NCBI GenBank assembly: GCA_015060455.1
Contig: SUYM01000003.1
Location: forward strand, 1 to 64,000
Length of the DNA stretch: 64,000 bases
From: Bacteroidales bacterium
Lineage (GTDB): Bacteria; Bacteroidota; Bacteroidia; Bacteroidales; UBA932
Direction: 5' to 3'
Part shown: positions 34,567 through 42,362 of the stretch, one piece after another
Layout of the letters: the number at the start of each line of letters is the position of its first letter
Position numbering within the stretch: the first letter of the stretch is position 1
Position numbers and translations under genes: made by a program
The notes under the pieces: model-generated
What the model was told of the DNA's origin: nothing
The model's input: the letters and a program-made list of their open reading frames with translations, nothing else
Databases searched by the model: none

Positions 34567-37500
34567 ATGAAAAGGAACATTTTAGCATTATTAGGCCTTG
34601 CTGCTCTTGTCTGCGCATGTGCCAAAGATCTGGAAGAAATCACACCAGAGAATGGAGACAAAACCATTACTTATTTCACAGCCGGCTCGGAAAATGCTTA
34701 CGAATGTAAAGCAACGGTAAATACTTCTACAGGAGCCGTTCAATGGGAAGACGGCGACAATATCCTTGTCAGCAACGGCAGCACCAGCGCTGTTTACACA
34801 TATAAAGCAGAGACCAGCCGCTTTGAGAGCGAGGAAGGTCTTCCTGCAACCGGCAGTTATTCAGCCTGGTATCCGGCAGAAGATGTTGAAACTGTCGAAG
34901 GATCAAGCGCTGTCATGACTCTTCCAAACAGTCATATCTATGACGCCCAGATGATACGCAAGGCGCCTATGTCAGCCGTATCGAACAGCAACAATCTGAA
35001 TTTCAAGAATCTGTGCGCCATTCTTAAGATACAGGTAAACGGAGCACATAAACTTTCTTCAGTCGTATTCACATCGGCAGAAAAAGGTGTCAGCGGAAAC
35101 GCCAATGTCAGCAACAACACCCTGACAATGGCCTCCGATGAGGCAAAGACGCTTACATTGACAGCTGACGGTGTCCAGATGACGGACAACTCAGCCTTCT
35201 ATTTCCTTGTTCCCGCACAACTCTATACAGGAGGATTCTCATTGAGTATCAATTGCTCAGACGGTTGGAAGTTTGAGAAAGGCACCAAGAACACAGTCGG
35301 ACTCTCAGCCGGCACCATGGACGCGATGGAAGCCTTCGACGCCAAACTATTCAGCGGCGGACAGGGAACAGAGGACGACCCGTTCCTGATCTCAACCGAG
35401 CAGGACCTGCTGGATATGTCAGCCTACACCAATGGAGAGGACTATCAGTACTTTGTCGGAAAGAGTTACCTCCAGACAACTGCCATCACTCTGACCACCG
35501 CCAACTTCCCGCCTATCTGCGCCAGCGCAGAGCATGGTTTCACCGGCCACTTTGATGGAAACGCCAAGATAATCTACGATCTGAATATCAACAGAACCGT
35601 TGACAACACTGGTCTGTTCGGCTGTATGAATGGCGGCCTTATCGAAGACATCCACCTCAACGGAAGCGGAAGCAACTACTGCACAATCAAAGGTACGGCA
35701 AATGTCGGCGCAGTCGTAGGACGTATGACTGGCGGTACCATCAAGGACTGCGGATTCGGAAAGACAAAAGTTGAAGGAACAGGCAACTGCTGCGGAGTCA
35801 TCGTTGGTATGATGAGAGGTCCGGGTGCAAAGATCGAGCACTCCTCTATCGGAGGAAGTTGTTCTGCCACCACGACAGGAATACAGATCGGAGGTATTGT
35901 CGGAAAAATGGAAACCGGATCGACTGTCGAATACTGCGAGGTCAAAGCATGCACAATCACAGGTTCGCAGCGTGTGGGCGGTGTGAGCGGATACATCGGA
36001 GGCAACTCGGTCATCAACGCTTGTACCAGCGGTGCAAAAATCGTTTCGACAGTGACTGATGCTGTGGCTCAGGCGGGAGGTGTCTGCGGATATATGCACC
36101 AGACGACAACCAGCACAGACAAGACCATCGTCATCAACTGTATATACAGCCAGGATATCAGCAGAAGCGGCGCTACCATCACAATGAACAGCAACTATGC
36201 CAACTACCTCTATACCGGAGGTCTTGTGGGTGCAGCCGCTTCATGTACCAATGGTACCAGCAATATGCTGATTGTAAACAGTTACTCATATCCTTACACG
36301 ATAAAGAACAATGGTAGCGGCAACAAAGGTATATCCGGCCTGCTGGGAGGATGCAACACGGCAAATGTTCAGATTATCAACTGCTACAGCCCTGTCATAC
36401 ACACCAACTTCAATCTGAATGGTAGCGCTGTAAGTGTCAAGAATTACAGCAATTACGCCTACATCGGCTCCATTGTAGGATATCCGAAAGAGGGAATGAC
36501 TATTAACGGTGCCTACGGAAGACAGACCCTGCGTCTGTACAATACAGGGGTCTCATGCAACACGAGCAATATCTCGTCCGCCATTTCAGACCCGACCATC
36601 AAGAACTATCACAGCGTAGTCTATCACGCCAATTTCCCTAAAACTGTCGAGTCATACGCCACATTCAAACAGGCTCTCGACGCAGGCGCTGCCGAGTACA
36701 ACAAATCGAATCCGGCAGTAAAGGCGCTGACATGGACTACAGATACACGTTTTGACGGCCACCTGAAGCCTGACGGAGTATATAAGCAATCAACAAACCA
36801 ATATAAAAAGGTGTCTATTATCGGAGACTCGATTTCGACATTCCGAGGATATATCTTTGAAAACCAGACATCTAAATACAATCCATACTACCCTAACTCA
36901 TGGACAGAAAGTGGTGAGACAGTCTATGGCAACGTGCTGTGGGAGAGAAACACCTGGTGGTGGAAACTGATCTATAATCAAATGGCCAATGCCCGCCTGG
37001 AAGTGCTCAATGCATTCAGCGGATCTTCATGCTGCTACATCGACTCCGGCACTGCGAATTTCAGCAAACATAACGTAACAGATGCAGCCAGCACCACCAA
37101 TTCATTCCGCAACCGTTACAGGCGTGAGGGTATCGGTAATCCTGACCTGGTGATAATCTATGGAGGACGTAACGACTTCGGTAAATACGGCGGTTCTACA
37201 GACGATTATCTGGGAGAATATACTACGGCAGCAATCGAGGCACAGTACGAAGATGCTCTGGACAAGAGTTATGTCTATCGTAACTTTACCAACGCATTGA
37301 CAGGACTGATCACTGAAATCCACGTCGATTTTCCGGAGGCAAAATTCCTTGTTCTTTGCCACGACATGATTTCTGACGGCTATGAAGCCTCATGCATGGC
37401 AGTTGCCAAGGTATTGGCTGGCAAAGGCATCGATGTCAAGTGCGTTTCATTCCACAAGACCGGAACAAAGAACCAGACCAACACCGAGATAGGTATAACC

Positions 37501-37596
37501 AAAGACCACGGTTCAAGTTGCCACCCTGACGCGGCCGGAACGGGTAAAATGGCCGAATACATCTACTCTCAGGTCGGCACCTGGCTGGATAAATAA
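34567..37596 (+). CDS. Fimbrillin-like / GLUG-repeat / SGNH-hydrolase fusion lipoprotein
   Basis: A 1009-residue surface lipoprotein. Residues 1-20 (MKRNILALLGLAALVCACAK) form a lipoprotein signal with a Cys lipobox. Residues about 30-240 resemble the Bacteroidales fimbrillin/Mfa-like beta-sandwich (VQWEDGDNILVSN, SYSAWYP, LKFKNLCAILKIQV-like). About 255-700 carry GLUG-type repeats (NTGLFGCMNGGLIEDIHL, VGAVVGRMTGGTIKDCGF, VGGVSGYIGGNSVINAC), a beta-helix-like adhesin feature. About 745-1009 form an SGNH/GDSL esterase domain with VSIIGDSIS (Ser near 755), GGRND and CHPDAAG (His near 986). The start is ATG 34567, not 34549. A deacylase or carbohydrate-esterase role on a surface ligand is plausible; the substrate is unknown. 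A terminator follows. Confidence 0.85.
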   Translation: MKRNILALLGLAALVCACAKDLEEITPENGDKTITYFTAGSENAYECKATVNTSTGAVQWEDGDNILVSNGSTSAVYTYKAETSRFESEEGLPATGSYSAWYPAEDVETVEGSSAVMTLPNSHIYDAQMIRKAPMSAVSNSNNLNFKNLCAILKIQVNGAHKLSSVVFTSAEKGVSGNANVSNNTLTMASDEAKTLTLTADGVQMTDNSAFYFLVPAQLYTGGFSLSINCSDGWKFEKGTKNTVGLSAGTMDAMEAFDAKLFSGGQGTEDDPFLISTEQDLLDMSAYTNGEDYQYFVGKSYLQTTAITLTTANFPPICASAEHGFTGHFDGNAKIIYDLNINRTVDNTGLFGCMNGGLIEDIHLNGSGSNYCTIKGTANVGAVVGRMTGGTIKDCGFGKTKVEGTGNCCGVIVGMMRGPGAKIEHSSIGGSCSATTTGIQIGGIVGKMETGSTVEYCEVKACTITGSQRVGGVSGYIGGNSVINACTSGAKIVSTVTDAVAQAGGVCGYMHQTTTSTDKTIVINCIYSQDISRSGATITMNSNYANYLYTGGLVGAAASCTNGTSNMLIVNSYSYPYTIKNNGSGNKGISGLLGGCNTANVQIINCYSPVIHTNFNLNGSAVSVKNYSNYAYIGSIVGYPKEGMTINGAYGRQTLRLYNTGVSCNTSNISSAISDPTIKNYHSVVYHANFPKTVESYATFKQALDAGAAEYNKSNPAVKALTWTTDTRFDGHLKPDGVYKQSTNQYKKVSIIGDSISTFRGYIFENQTSKYNPYYPNSWTESGETVYGNVLWERNTWWWKLIYNQMANARLEVLNAFSGSSCCYIDSGTANFSKHNVTDAASTTNSFRNRYRREGIGNPDLVIIYGGRNDFGKYGGSTDDYLGEYTTAAIEAQYEDALDKSYVYRNFTNALTGLITEIHVDFPEAKFLVLCHDMISDGYEASCMAVAKVLAGKGIDVKCVSFHKTGTKNQTNTEIGITKDHGSSCHPDAAGTGKMAEYIYSQVGTWLDK

Positions 37597-37617
37597 AATG
37601 ACATAATATCAATCAAC

Positions 37618-37653
37618 AATCGGCAGCAGAGCACATCTGTTGCCGATTATTTT
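37618..37653 (+). terminator. Terminator of the fusion lipoprotein gene
   Basis: AATCGGCAGCAGA (37618-37630) pairs with TCTGTTGCCGATT (37636-37648), with one wobble, followed by ATTATTTTA. It lies 21 bp after the stop. Confidence 0.8.
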
Positions 37654-37665
37654 AGGTAATGGAGC

Positions 37666-37830
37666 TGACTAAAAAGTCGCGAATCACTGTCATGTCGAGC
37701 GACCAACGGGAGTCGAGACATCTTTTTACTTATCTGTATTAAAGATTCTTTCGCATTCGCTTCAGCGACTTCGTCGATTACCTCCACTCACTTCGTTCGG
37801 TCAGAATGACAAAATTCGACTTTTTAGTCA
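37666..37830. mobile_element. 165-bp palindrome-ended repeat element (MITE-like)
   Basis: TGACTAAAAAGTCG (37666-37679) and CGACTTTTTAGTCA (37817-37830) are perfect 14-bp terminal inverted repeats; each end is itself partly palindromic. Inside are degenerate copies of the dispersed TGTCAT-GTCGAGCGA / TTCGTTCGGTCAGAATGACA repeat arms. There is no ORF. It separates the lipoprotein terminator from the orphan DUF3791 gene and marks the left edge of an AT-rich accessory segment. Confidence 0.6.
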
Positions 37831-37906
37831 CCCTCAAACATTGGGCTCGGAACCATATAAATGATAAGGGTTATCATCCCTTCTACGAAATCCCATGATT
37901 ACTACA

Positions 37907-38122
37907 TCATACTTCTGCGTATTCTCTATAAATTTCATCTGCAAGGTAATAATCACTCCTGCAATGCAAGTCGGCAACGCCATCCTGAATCATCTGAGCA
38001 GTTACCGAATGATAAAAGACATCTATCGCCTTATCAAGAGAACCGCCAAATTTCTCCGCCAGTATGGCGATGATTCTGGCGTTCTTTGCTTGAATTATTA
38101 TGTGTTTTGAGTCATCCACCAT
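37907..38122 (-). CDS. DUF3791-like small protein (orphan)
   Basis: A 71-residue protein whose pattern IIAILAEKFGGSLDKAIDVFYHS...GVADLHCRSDYYLADEIYREY fits DUF3791 as I remember it. These small proteins usually occur with DUF3990 or other DUF3791 genes in gut bacteria, in arrangements that look toxin-antitoxin-like. No partner is present: only about 75 bp separate its stop from the palindrome-ended element, so a partner may have been lost there. Start ATG 38122; the alternative GTG is the next codon. It is low-GC and divergent from the TAC operon. Confidence 0.6.
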   Translation of the reverse strand: MVDDSKHIIIQAKNARIIAILAEKFGGSLDKAIDVFYHSVTAQMIQDGVADLHCRSDYYLADEIYREYAEV

Positions 38123-38218
38123 TTTATGATATCTTCTGCGGATTTATGCAAAGATTGTGGATGAGAGCAAGAGACGAGCGGTGAATCTGATTCCAAACCT
38201 CTAATTACTTCAAAAATC

Positions 38219-38234
38219 AAAACGAATCCGTTTT
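38219..38234. promoter_or_regulatory. Candidate operator palindrome upstream of the TAC operon
   Basis: AAAACG-AATC-CGTTTT is a perfect 6-bp inverted repeat with 4-bp spacing, 16 bp upstream of the -33 box. Antitoxins of this type generally autoregulate by binding promoter palindromes, so this is a reasonable operator candidate. There is no direct evidence. Confidence 0.4.
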
Positions 38235-38250
38235 AATTTTCACTAAAATA

Positions 38251-38282
38251 TTTGTTTGTTTGTTTGTTTGTTCTTACCTTTG
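38251..38282 (+). promoter_or_regulatory. TAC promoter with a TTTG x5 microsatellite between -33 and -7
   Basis: The -7 box TACCTTTG is at 38275-38282 and the first TTTG (38251-38254) lies exactly 20 nt before it. The spacer is made of four more tandem TTTG units (to 38270) plus TTCT. Five units is the smallest number that leaves a TTTG at the optimal distance, so slippage could alter promoter strength. Confidence 0.6.
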
Positions 38283-38299
38283 CAAACCAAATTAAAACT

Positions 38300-38695
38300 A
38301 TGGGAGCAGGTAATAAAGCGACATTAGAGGAGATTGAAGCCTTCCTAACCGAGTTTAAAGAGACATCTAAGATATTCGGCATAAAATATGACATTGATAA
38401 AGAAGAGAATCTTCGAACTCTTCTTGAGTTGGAAATGCCGGGCGCTAGACGTGATGAGTACATATACAACCTTAAACCAGAAGATTACTACCAAGGCCCA
38501 GGCATAAATGATTACGACCCCAAAGAGGGAATGGTCTGGATGTTCGGCATAGGAATAAAGAAACGAGGGAAAAAGAAAAAGATACCTATATATATTAAGA
38601 TTTACATTACAAAAGTAAATGGTGCGCCCAACTTTTGTATATCATTCCACGAAGCCAAGTTTGACATGGTTTTCCCTTATAAACAAGAATTATGA
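38300..38695 (+). CDS. MqsR-like toxin of a toxin-antitoxin-chaperone operon
   Basis: A 131-residue protein with the MqsR pattern. A region YIYNLKPEDYYQGP corresponds to the IIGLSESDFYKS segment of E. coli MqsR, then VWMFGI, IPIYIKIYI (compare VYLKITV) and a final CISFHEA (compare LIVSFKE). MqsR is an mRNA interferase that cuts at GC-containing codons, so the likely role is a translation-blocking toxin. I start at ATG 38300 (MGAGNKATLEE), because the upstream in-frame start lies in promoter repeats. Its stop overlaps the antitoxin start (ATGA). It is more AT-rich than neighbouring genes. The assignment is by motif and context. Confidence 0.72.
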   Translation: MGAGNKATLEEIEAFLTEFKETSKIFGIKYDIDKEENLRTLLELEMPGARRDEYIYNLKPEDYYQGPGINDYDPKEGMVWMFGIGIKKRGKKKKIPIYIKIYITKVNGAPNFCISFHEAKFDMVFPYKQEL

Positions 38696-39276
38696 TAAGT
38701 CCATTTACAGGCGGTAACGTCACTAAAACGTATAAGTTTGAAACATTCACATTTAGAAATGAAAAGTTTAATGTTAAACGCTACTACTATGTATGCAATG
38801 ACACAGGCAGATCATTCTCTGATTCTGAAGTTGACGACCTTGTATTTTACGAAATATACGACCAATATAGAAAGCGTCATAACATACCATCGCCACAAAT
38901 GCTTAGAGATCTCAGAAACAAATACAATCTCTCTGCGCACACCATGTCTAAAATTGCTGGTATAGGTATTAATCAATACGGACTATATGAGAACGGCGAA
39001 ATGCCGACAATTGCTATAGGCCAGAAACTTGCTTTGCTTTTTGATAAAAACACTCTTCTGGAATGTCTCGATAAAGCTCAGCCAAAATTAGGCAAGAATT
39101 ACTCAAAAGTAAGAGAGGCCGTTGAGGCGTATGTAGAGCCTATCACGATATCATTAGCAAAAAAGTCATATAAAGATTTCTTTGAAACCTTACAGATAAC
39201 ACTCTTTCCCAAGGAAATCAACACAGGTAAGAAAGCTAGATGGAGCACTTATGAGCCATCTTATGCAATGGCATAA
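38692..39276 (+). CDS. MqsA/Panacea-type HTH antitoxin with C-terminal extension (putative chaperone-addiction region)
   Basis: A 194-residue antitoxin. The N-terminal part (about 1-60) resembles the MqsA-like domain of short antitoxins (MISPFTGGNVTKTYKFETFTFRNEKF, VCNDTGRSF), though the full set of zinc cysteines is not seen. The HTH (about 66-115) reads LRDLRNKYNLSAHTMSKIAGIGINQYGLYENGEMPTIAIG. About 60 further residues follow (YVEPITISLAKKSYKDFFETLQITLFP...). In TAC systems a hydrophobic C-terminal tail makes the antitoxin depend on a SecB-like chaperone, and this extension could serve that purpose. The gene lies between toxin (4-bp overlap) and chaperone (10-bp gap). It is probably an autorepressor. 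Confidence 0.75.
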   Translation: MISPFTGGNVTKTYKFETFTFRNEKFNVKRYYYVCNDTGRSFSDSEVDDLVFYEIYDQYRKRHNIPSPQMLRDLRNKYNLSAHTMSKIAGIGINQYGLYENGEMPTIAIGQKLALLFDKNTLLECLDKAQPKLGKNYSKVREAVEAYVEPITISLAKKSYKDFFETLQITLFPKEINTGKKARWSTYEPSYAMA

Positions 39277-39286
39277 ATAAAAAAAT

Positions 39287-39736
39287 ATGGAAACTAAAAC
39301 AAACATTAGATACAAGATTCACTCAATAGCTGAAAATTGTTGTATCCTCAACATTGATAAAATCAACGTATCTGACATCAACGAAGAGTCACTAAGATTC
39401 CAATATAAGATTGAAACGCTGATAAAGATGTCAGAGAATATCATCTTAGTTACCCCTAGCATCAGATTCATCTTAGGCGACACAACAATACTGGAAGTAT
39501 CAGCAACCATCAGTTATGATGTCCAGACATTAGATGAAGCATTCTCAGTTGATAAAGAAAACCATAAGATTAACATCAAAGCAGACATCTTACCATCATT
39601 TGTCGGAGCATCATACAGCACTCTTAGAGGTATTGTATATGCAAAAACAGTAGGTACTCCTCTCGCTCAATATCCAATCCCAATGATCGAGATCCCGACC
39701 CTGATGAATAAGAATGCCATCAGCGTAGAAGACTAG
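39287..39736 (+). CDS. SecB-like chaperone of the TAC operon
   Basis: A 149-residue protein with the size and architecture of SecB: a beta-rich N-terminal half (ILVTPSIRFILGDTTILEVSATISYDV) and a C-terminal segment SYSTLRGIVYAKTVGTPLAQYPIPMIEIP. The latter recalls the SecB-fold signature ARG-I-x-AKT...P-x-P. Overall sequence identity to E. coli SecB appears low. It stands third in the toxin-antitoxin operon, the order of the Mycobacterium tuberculosis HigB-HigA-Rv1957 system. Proposed role: hold the antitoxin C terminus, protect it from aggregation and proteolysis, and link toxin release to protein-export stress. Confidence 0.7.
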   Translation: METKTNIRYKIHSIAENCCILNIDKINVSDINEESLRFQYKIETLIKMSENIILVTPSIRFILGDTTILEVSATISYDVQTLDEAFSVDKENHKINIKADILPSFVGASYSTLRGIVYAKTVGTPLAQYPIPMIEIPTLMNKNAISVED

Positions 39737-39753
39737 GATATTCATTTTAAACC

Positions 39754-39954
39754 ATGAAACAAAAGAAACTGAAAATCACTTTAGAAGACTTCATCCTTGC
39801 AAACCGCAAGGCTGCAAGGATGGAGGAGATTGAGAGACATGGACGGCAGGTCCAGTCAAGAAGGATGGTTCACAAGTCGAAGAAGACTTATGATAGAAAC
39901 AGACTCAAAAGAGCTGTCATCAAGAGCGGTGACGGCTCATTTCTATATTATTAG
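39754..39954 (+). CDS. Small basic conserved hypothetical protein
   Basis: A 66-residue strongly basic protein (MKQKKLKITLEDFILANRKA...VHKSKKTYDRNRLKR...). The pattern LEDFI-x-ANRKA and VHKSKKTYDRN is one I associate with small uncharacterised Bacteroidetes proteins. There are no membrane segments or cysteines. It begins 17 bp after the chaperone gene and may be co-transcribed with it or belong to the core genome next to obgE. RNA or ribosome binding is conceivable from its charge, but nothing shows it. Confidence 0.55.
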   Translation: MKQKKLKITLEDFILANRKAARMEEIERHGRQVQSRRMVHKSKKTYDRNRLKRAVIKSGDGSFLYY

Positions 39955-39965
39955 AAAAGATTGAC

Positions 39966-39973
39966 TATCTTTG
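39966..39973 (+). promoter_or_regulatory. -7 element TATCTTTG for obgE
   Basis: TATCTTTG fits TAnnTTTG, 21 bp before ATG 39995. The -33 region reads TTTC rather than TTTG. Confidence 0.55.
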
Positions 39974-39994
39974 CAGACTTATCAATAAAGCATT

Positions 39995-41050
39995 ATGGCA
40001 GACAGCAATTTCATAGACTATGTGAAGATATATTGCCGTTCCGGCAATGGCGGTCCTGGTTCCACGCACATGAGAAGGGAGAAATATGTGCCGAAGGGTG
40101 GACCGGACGGAGGTGACGGAGGCCGCGGAGGCCATATCATACTGAGGGCAAATCCTCAGTTCTGGACTCTTATCCACCTGAAATACCGCAAGCACATCAT
40201 GGCTGAGCATGGTGCATCGGGAAGCGGTCAGTTACAGACCGGGAAGAACGGCGAGGACATCTACCTTGATGTACCTCTCGGCACTGTGGCCAAGAACGCG
40301 GAAACCGGCGAAATCCTTTTTGAGATGGTGGAGCCATACGAGGAGAGAATCCTTGTCAAGGGCGGCCGTGGAGGACTTGGAAACAACAATTTCAAGACTG
40401 CCACCAACCAGACACCGAGATATTCACAACCGGGTGAGCCGTGCGAGGAAGGCTGGTTCATTCTCGAACTGAAACTCCTTGCTGATGTGGGACTTGTAGG
40501 CTTCCCTAATGCAGGAAAATCGACTCTTCTATCGACCGTATCCGCTGCAAAGCCGAAGATAGCAGACTACCCCTTCACTACCCTTGAACCGAATCTCGGC
40601 ATCGTAAGTTATTATGATGACAAATCATTCGTGATGGCAGACATTCCGGGTATAATCGAGGGCGCGCACGAAGGCAAGGGCATCGGAATGCGTTTCCTCA
40701 GACATATCGAGCGTAACTCCATCCTGCTTTTCATGGTCGCAGCCGACCAGGATGACATCAGGGAAGGTTATGAGGTCCTGCTGAACGAACTGAAAGAATA
40801 TAATCCGGAACTCCTTGTCAAGGACAGAGTGCTGGCCATCACCAAATCAGACATGCTGGACGAGCAGTTGAAGAAGGAAATCGCGGCGACGCTTCCGGAA
40901 GACATACCGCATGTGTTCATATCGTCATTCACCCAGGAGGGCATCAAGGAATTGAAAAACATGCTTTGGGATGCGTTGCAGAAGGAGGTCGAGGTAGAAG
41001 AACCTGCGACCGTACTCTTCCCGGGAGATGACAACGAAACAATTCTATAA
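39995..41050 (+). CDS. obgE: Obg-family ribosome-assembly GTPase
   Basis: A 351-residue essential GTPase associated with 50S maturation. It has the Gly-rich Obg fold at the N terminus ([26 protein letters not shown]), then the G domain with GFPNAGKST at 169-176, the G3 region [20 protein letters not shown] and a final ISSFTQEGI. There is no C-terminal OCT domain. The end overlaps the alternative start of the PAP2 gene, so the two are probably one transcript. Confidence 0.96.
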   Translation: MADSNFIDYVKIYCRSGNGGPGSTHMRREKYVPKGGPDGGDGGRGGHIILRANPQFWTLIHLKYRKHIMAEHGASGSGQLQTGKNGEDIYLDVPLGTVAKNAETGEILFEMVEPYEERILVKGGRGGLGNNNFKTATNQTPRYSQPGEPCEEGWFILELKLLADVGLVGFPNAGKSTLLSTVSAAKPKIADYPFTTLEPNLGIVSYYDDKSFVMADIPGIIEGAHEGKGIGMRFLRHIERNSILLFMVAADQDDIREGYEVLLNELKEYNPELLVKDRVLAITKSDMLDEQLKKEIAATLPEDIPHVFISSFTQEGIKELKNMLWDALQKEVEVEEPATVLFPGDDNETIL

Positions 41051-41051
41051 T

Positions 41052-41639
41052 ATGTTCTGGCAGGAAGTACACCATCTGGACCAGCAGGTCACATTGGCCA
41101 TCAACAGTTGGCACTCCCCCATCAGTGACCCCGTCTGGCAGTTCTTCTCGGACAAACTCATATGGATACCCATGTATGTGGCCATCGTCGCCCTGCTGAT
41201 ATGGAAACTGGGCTGGAAGAAGGGACTCATAGTGATTGCGGCAGCGGGATTGACCTTCGGCTTCTGCGACCAGTTCTCCAATATCGTCAAACACGCTGTG
41301 GAACGCATCAGGCCTCTGAAAGATACCTATATGCTCTCCCAGGGTCTTCATGTCCTTGAAAACGGAGGAGGATACAGTTTCTTCTCAGCTCATGCAGCCA
41401 ATGCATTCGGTCTTGCATGCTCTACCTTTGTAGGATTGAAGACCACCCTGCGTACAAAGCCGACATGGCTCAAAGTCTATGGCTGGTGGATGTTCATCTG
41501 GGCATTAATGGTGGCCATAAGCCGGATCTTTGTGGGCAAGCACTATCTTGGCGACGTATTGGTCGGGACTGTTGTGGGTATCGCAGCCGGTCTTGCATTC
41601 GGATATCTTGCAGGGTATGTGACAAAAAAGATAAACTGA
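41052..41639 (+). CDS. PAP2-family membrane phosphatase
   Basis: A 195-residue integral membrane phosphatase with the three PAP2 signatures: KHAVERIRP, SFFSAHAAN (S-x-x-x-H, with the active His in SAHA) and SRIFVGKHYLGD. About five membrane helices are visible. Family members dephosphorylate undecaprenyl pyrophosphate, phosphatidylglycerophosphate or lipid A; which one cannot be told. I start at ATG 41052, directly after the obgE stop. ATG 41028, which overlaps obgE, is also possible. Confidence 0.88.
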   Translation: MFWQEVHHLDQQVTLAINSWHSPISDPVWQFFSDKLIWIPMYVAIVALLIWKLGWKKGLIVIAAAGLTFGFCDQFSNIVKHAVERIRPLKDTYMLSQGLHVLENGGGYSFFSAHAANAFGLACSTFVGLKTTLRTKPTWLKVYGWWMFIWALMVAISRIFVGKHYLGDVLVGTVVGIAAGLAFGYLAGYVTKKIN

Positions 41640-41815
41640 CATTGAATATGTCAGATGCACAGGCTCTTTCTGCCATATTGGCAGTCAATGAGCAAGTGGC
41701 AGATAATTTGTGTATCGCAATGGACAAATCATTTGAAACATGCTGATCACGATAATCACGATTGCTGTGATAGCAATTATTTTTGGTAAACTGGAATATA
41801 AAGATATAAAGGAAT

Positions 41816-42355
41816 ATGTCAGAAAATACAAAGAAAAAATCCTCAGCAAAAAAGGAGGGAAAGACAAAGACAGAGGAACTTCAGGCAAAGATAAGCCAGT
41901 TGGAGGAGACTCTGGCCAGGACTGAGGAAACCATAGCGAAGGACAAGGATGACTATCTGCGTCTTATGGCGGAGTTTGACAACTACCGCAGAAGGACATC
42001 TCAGGAGAAACTGGAACTCGTAAGCATGGCATCGACAGAGACCATCAAGGGACTGCTTCCTGTGCTTGACGACTGCGAGAGAGCGCTCAAAGTACTTCTC
42101 GAGTCTAATGACAGCGACGCGGCGAAAGAAGGTACAGAATTGATATACAGCAAGTTGATGGGATATTTAAAGACCAAGGGACTTGCTGTGATCGAGGCTC
42201 AGGACAAAGACTTTGACACCGACCTTCATGAGGCTGTGGCACAGTTCCCCGTCCAGGAGGAAGAGAAGAAGGGAAAGGTGTTTGATGTGGTTCAGACAGG
42301 ATATACACTGAACGGGAAGGTGATACGTTTTGCAAAAGTTGTCGTAGGAATATAA
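41816..42355 (+). CDS. grpE: Nucleotide exchange factor GrpE
   Basis: A 179-residue DnaK nucleotide exchange factor: a charged N terminus, a long coiled coil (about 20-75; [43 protein letters not shown]) and a C-terminal beta domain ([22 protein letters not shown]). The gene is 7 bp upstream of dnaJ. About 175 bp of leader after the PAP2 gene contains no CIRCE element that I can see. A TAATTTG-like box lies near 41704, so heat regulation, if any, is not obvious. Confidence 0.95.
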   Translation: MSENTKKKSSAKKEGKTKTEELQAKISQLEETLARTEETIAKDKDDYLRLMAEFDNYRRRTSQEKLELVSMASTETIKGLLPVLDDCERALKVLLESNDSDAAKEGTELIYSKLMGYLKTKGLAVIEAQDKDFDTDLHEAVAQFPVQEEEKKGKVFDVVQTGYTLNGKVIRFAKVVVGI

Positions 42356-42362
42356 TATCGAA

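Noticed and set aside
37861..38110. Two plus-strand ORFs of about 70 residues
   Set aside because: They are antisense to the DUF3791-like gene, which has the better family pattern.
41740..41925. 61-residue ORF with a hydrophobic start (MLITIITIAVIAIIFGKLEYKD)
   Set aside because: It runs out of frame into the well-supported grpE start and turns into Lys/Gly-rich shadow sequence; the hydrophobic part comes from AT-rich leader DNA. A short membrane peptide is not excluded.
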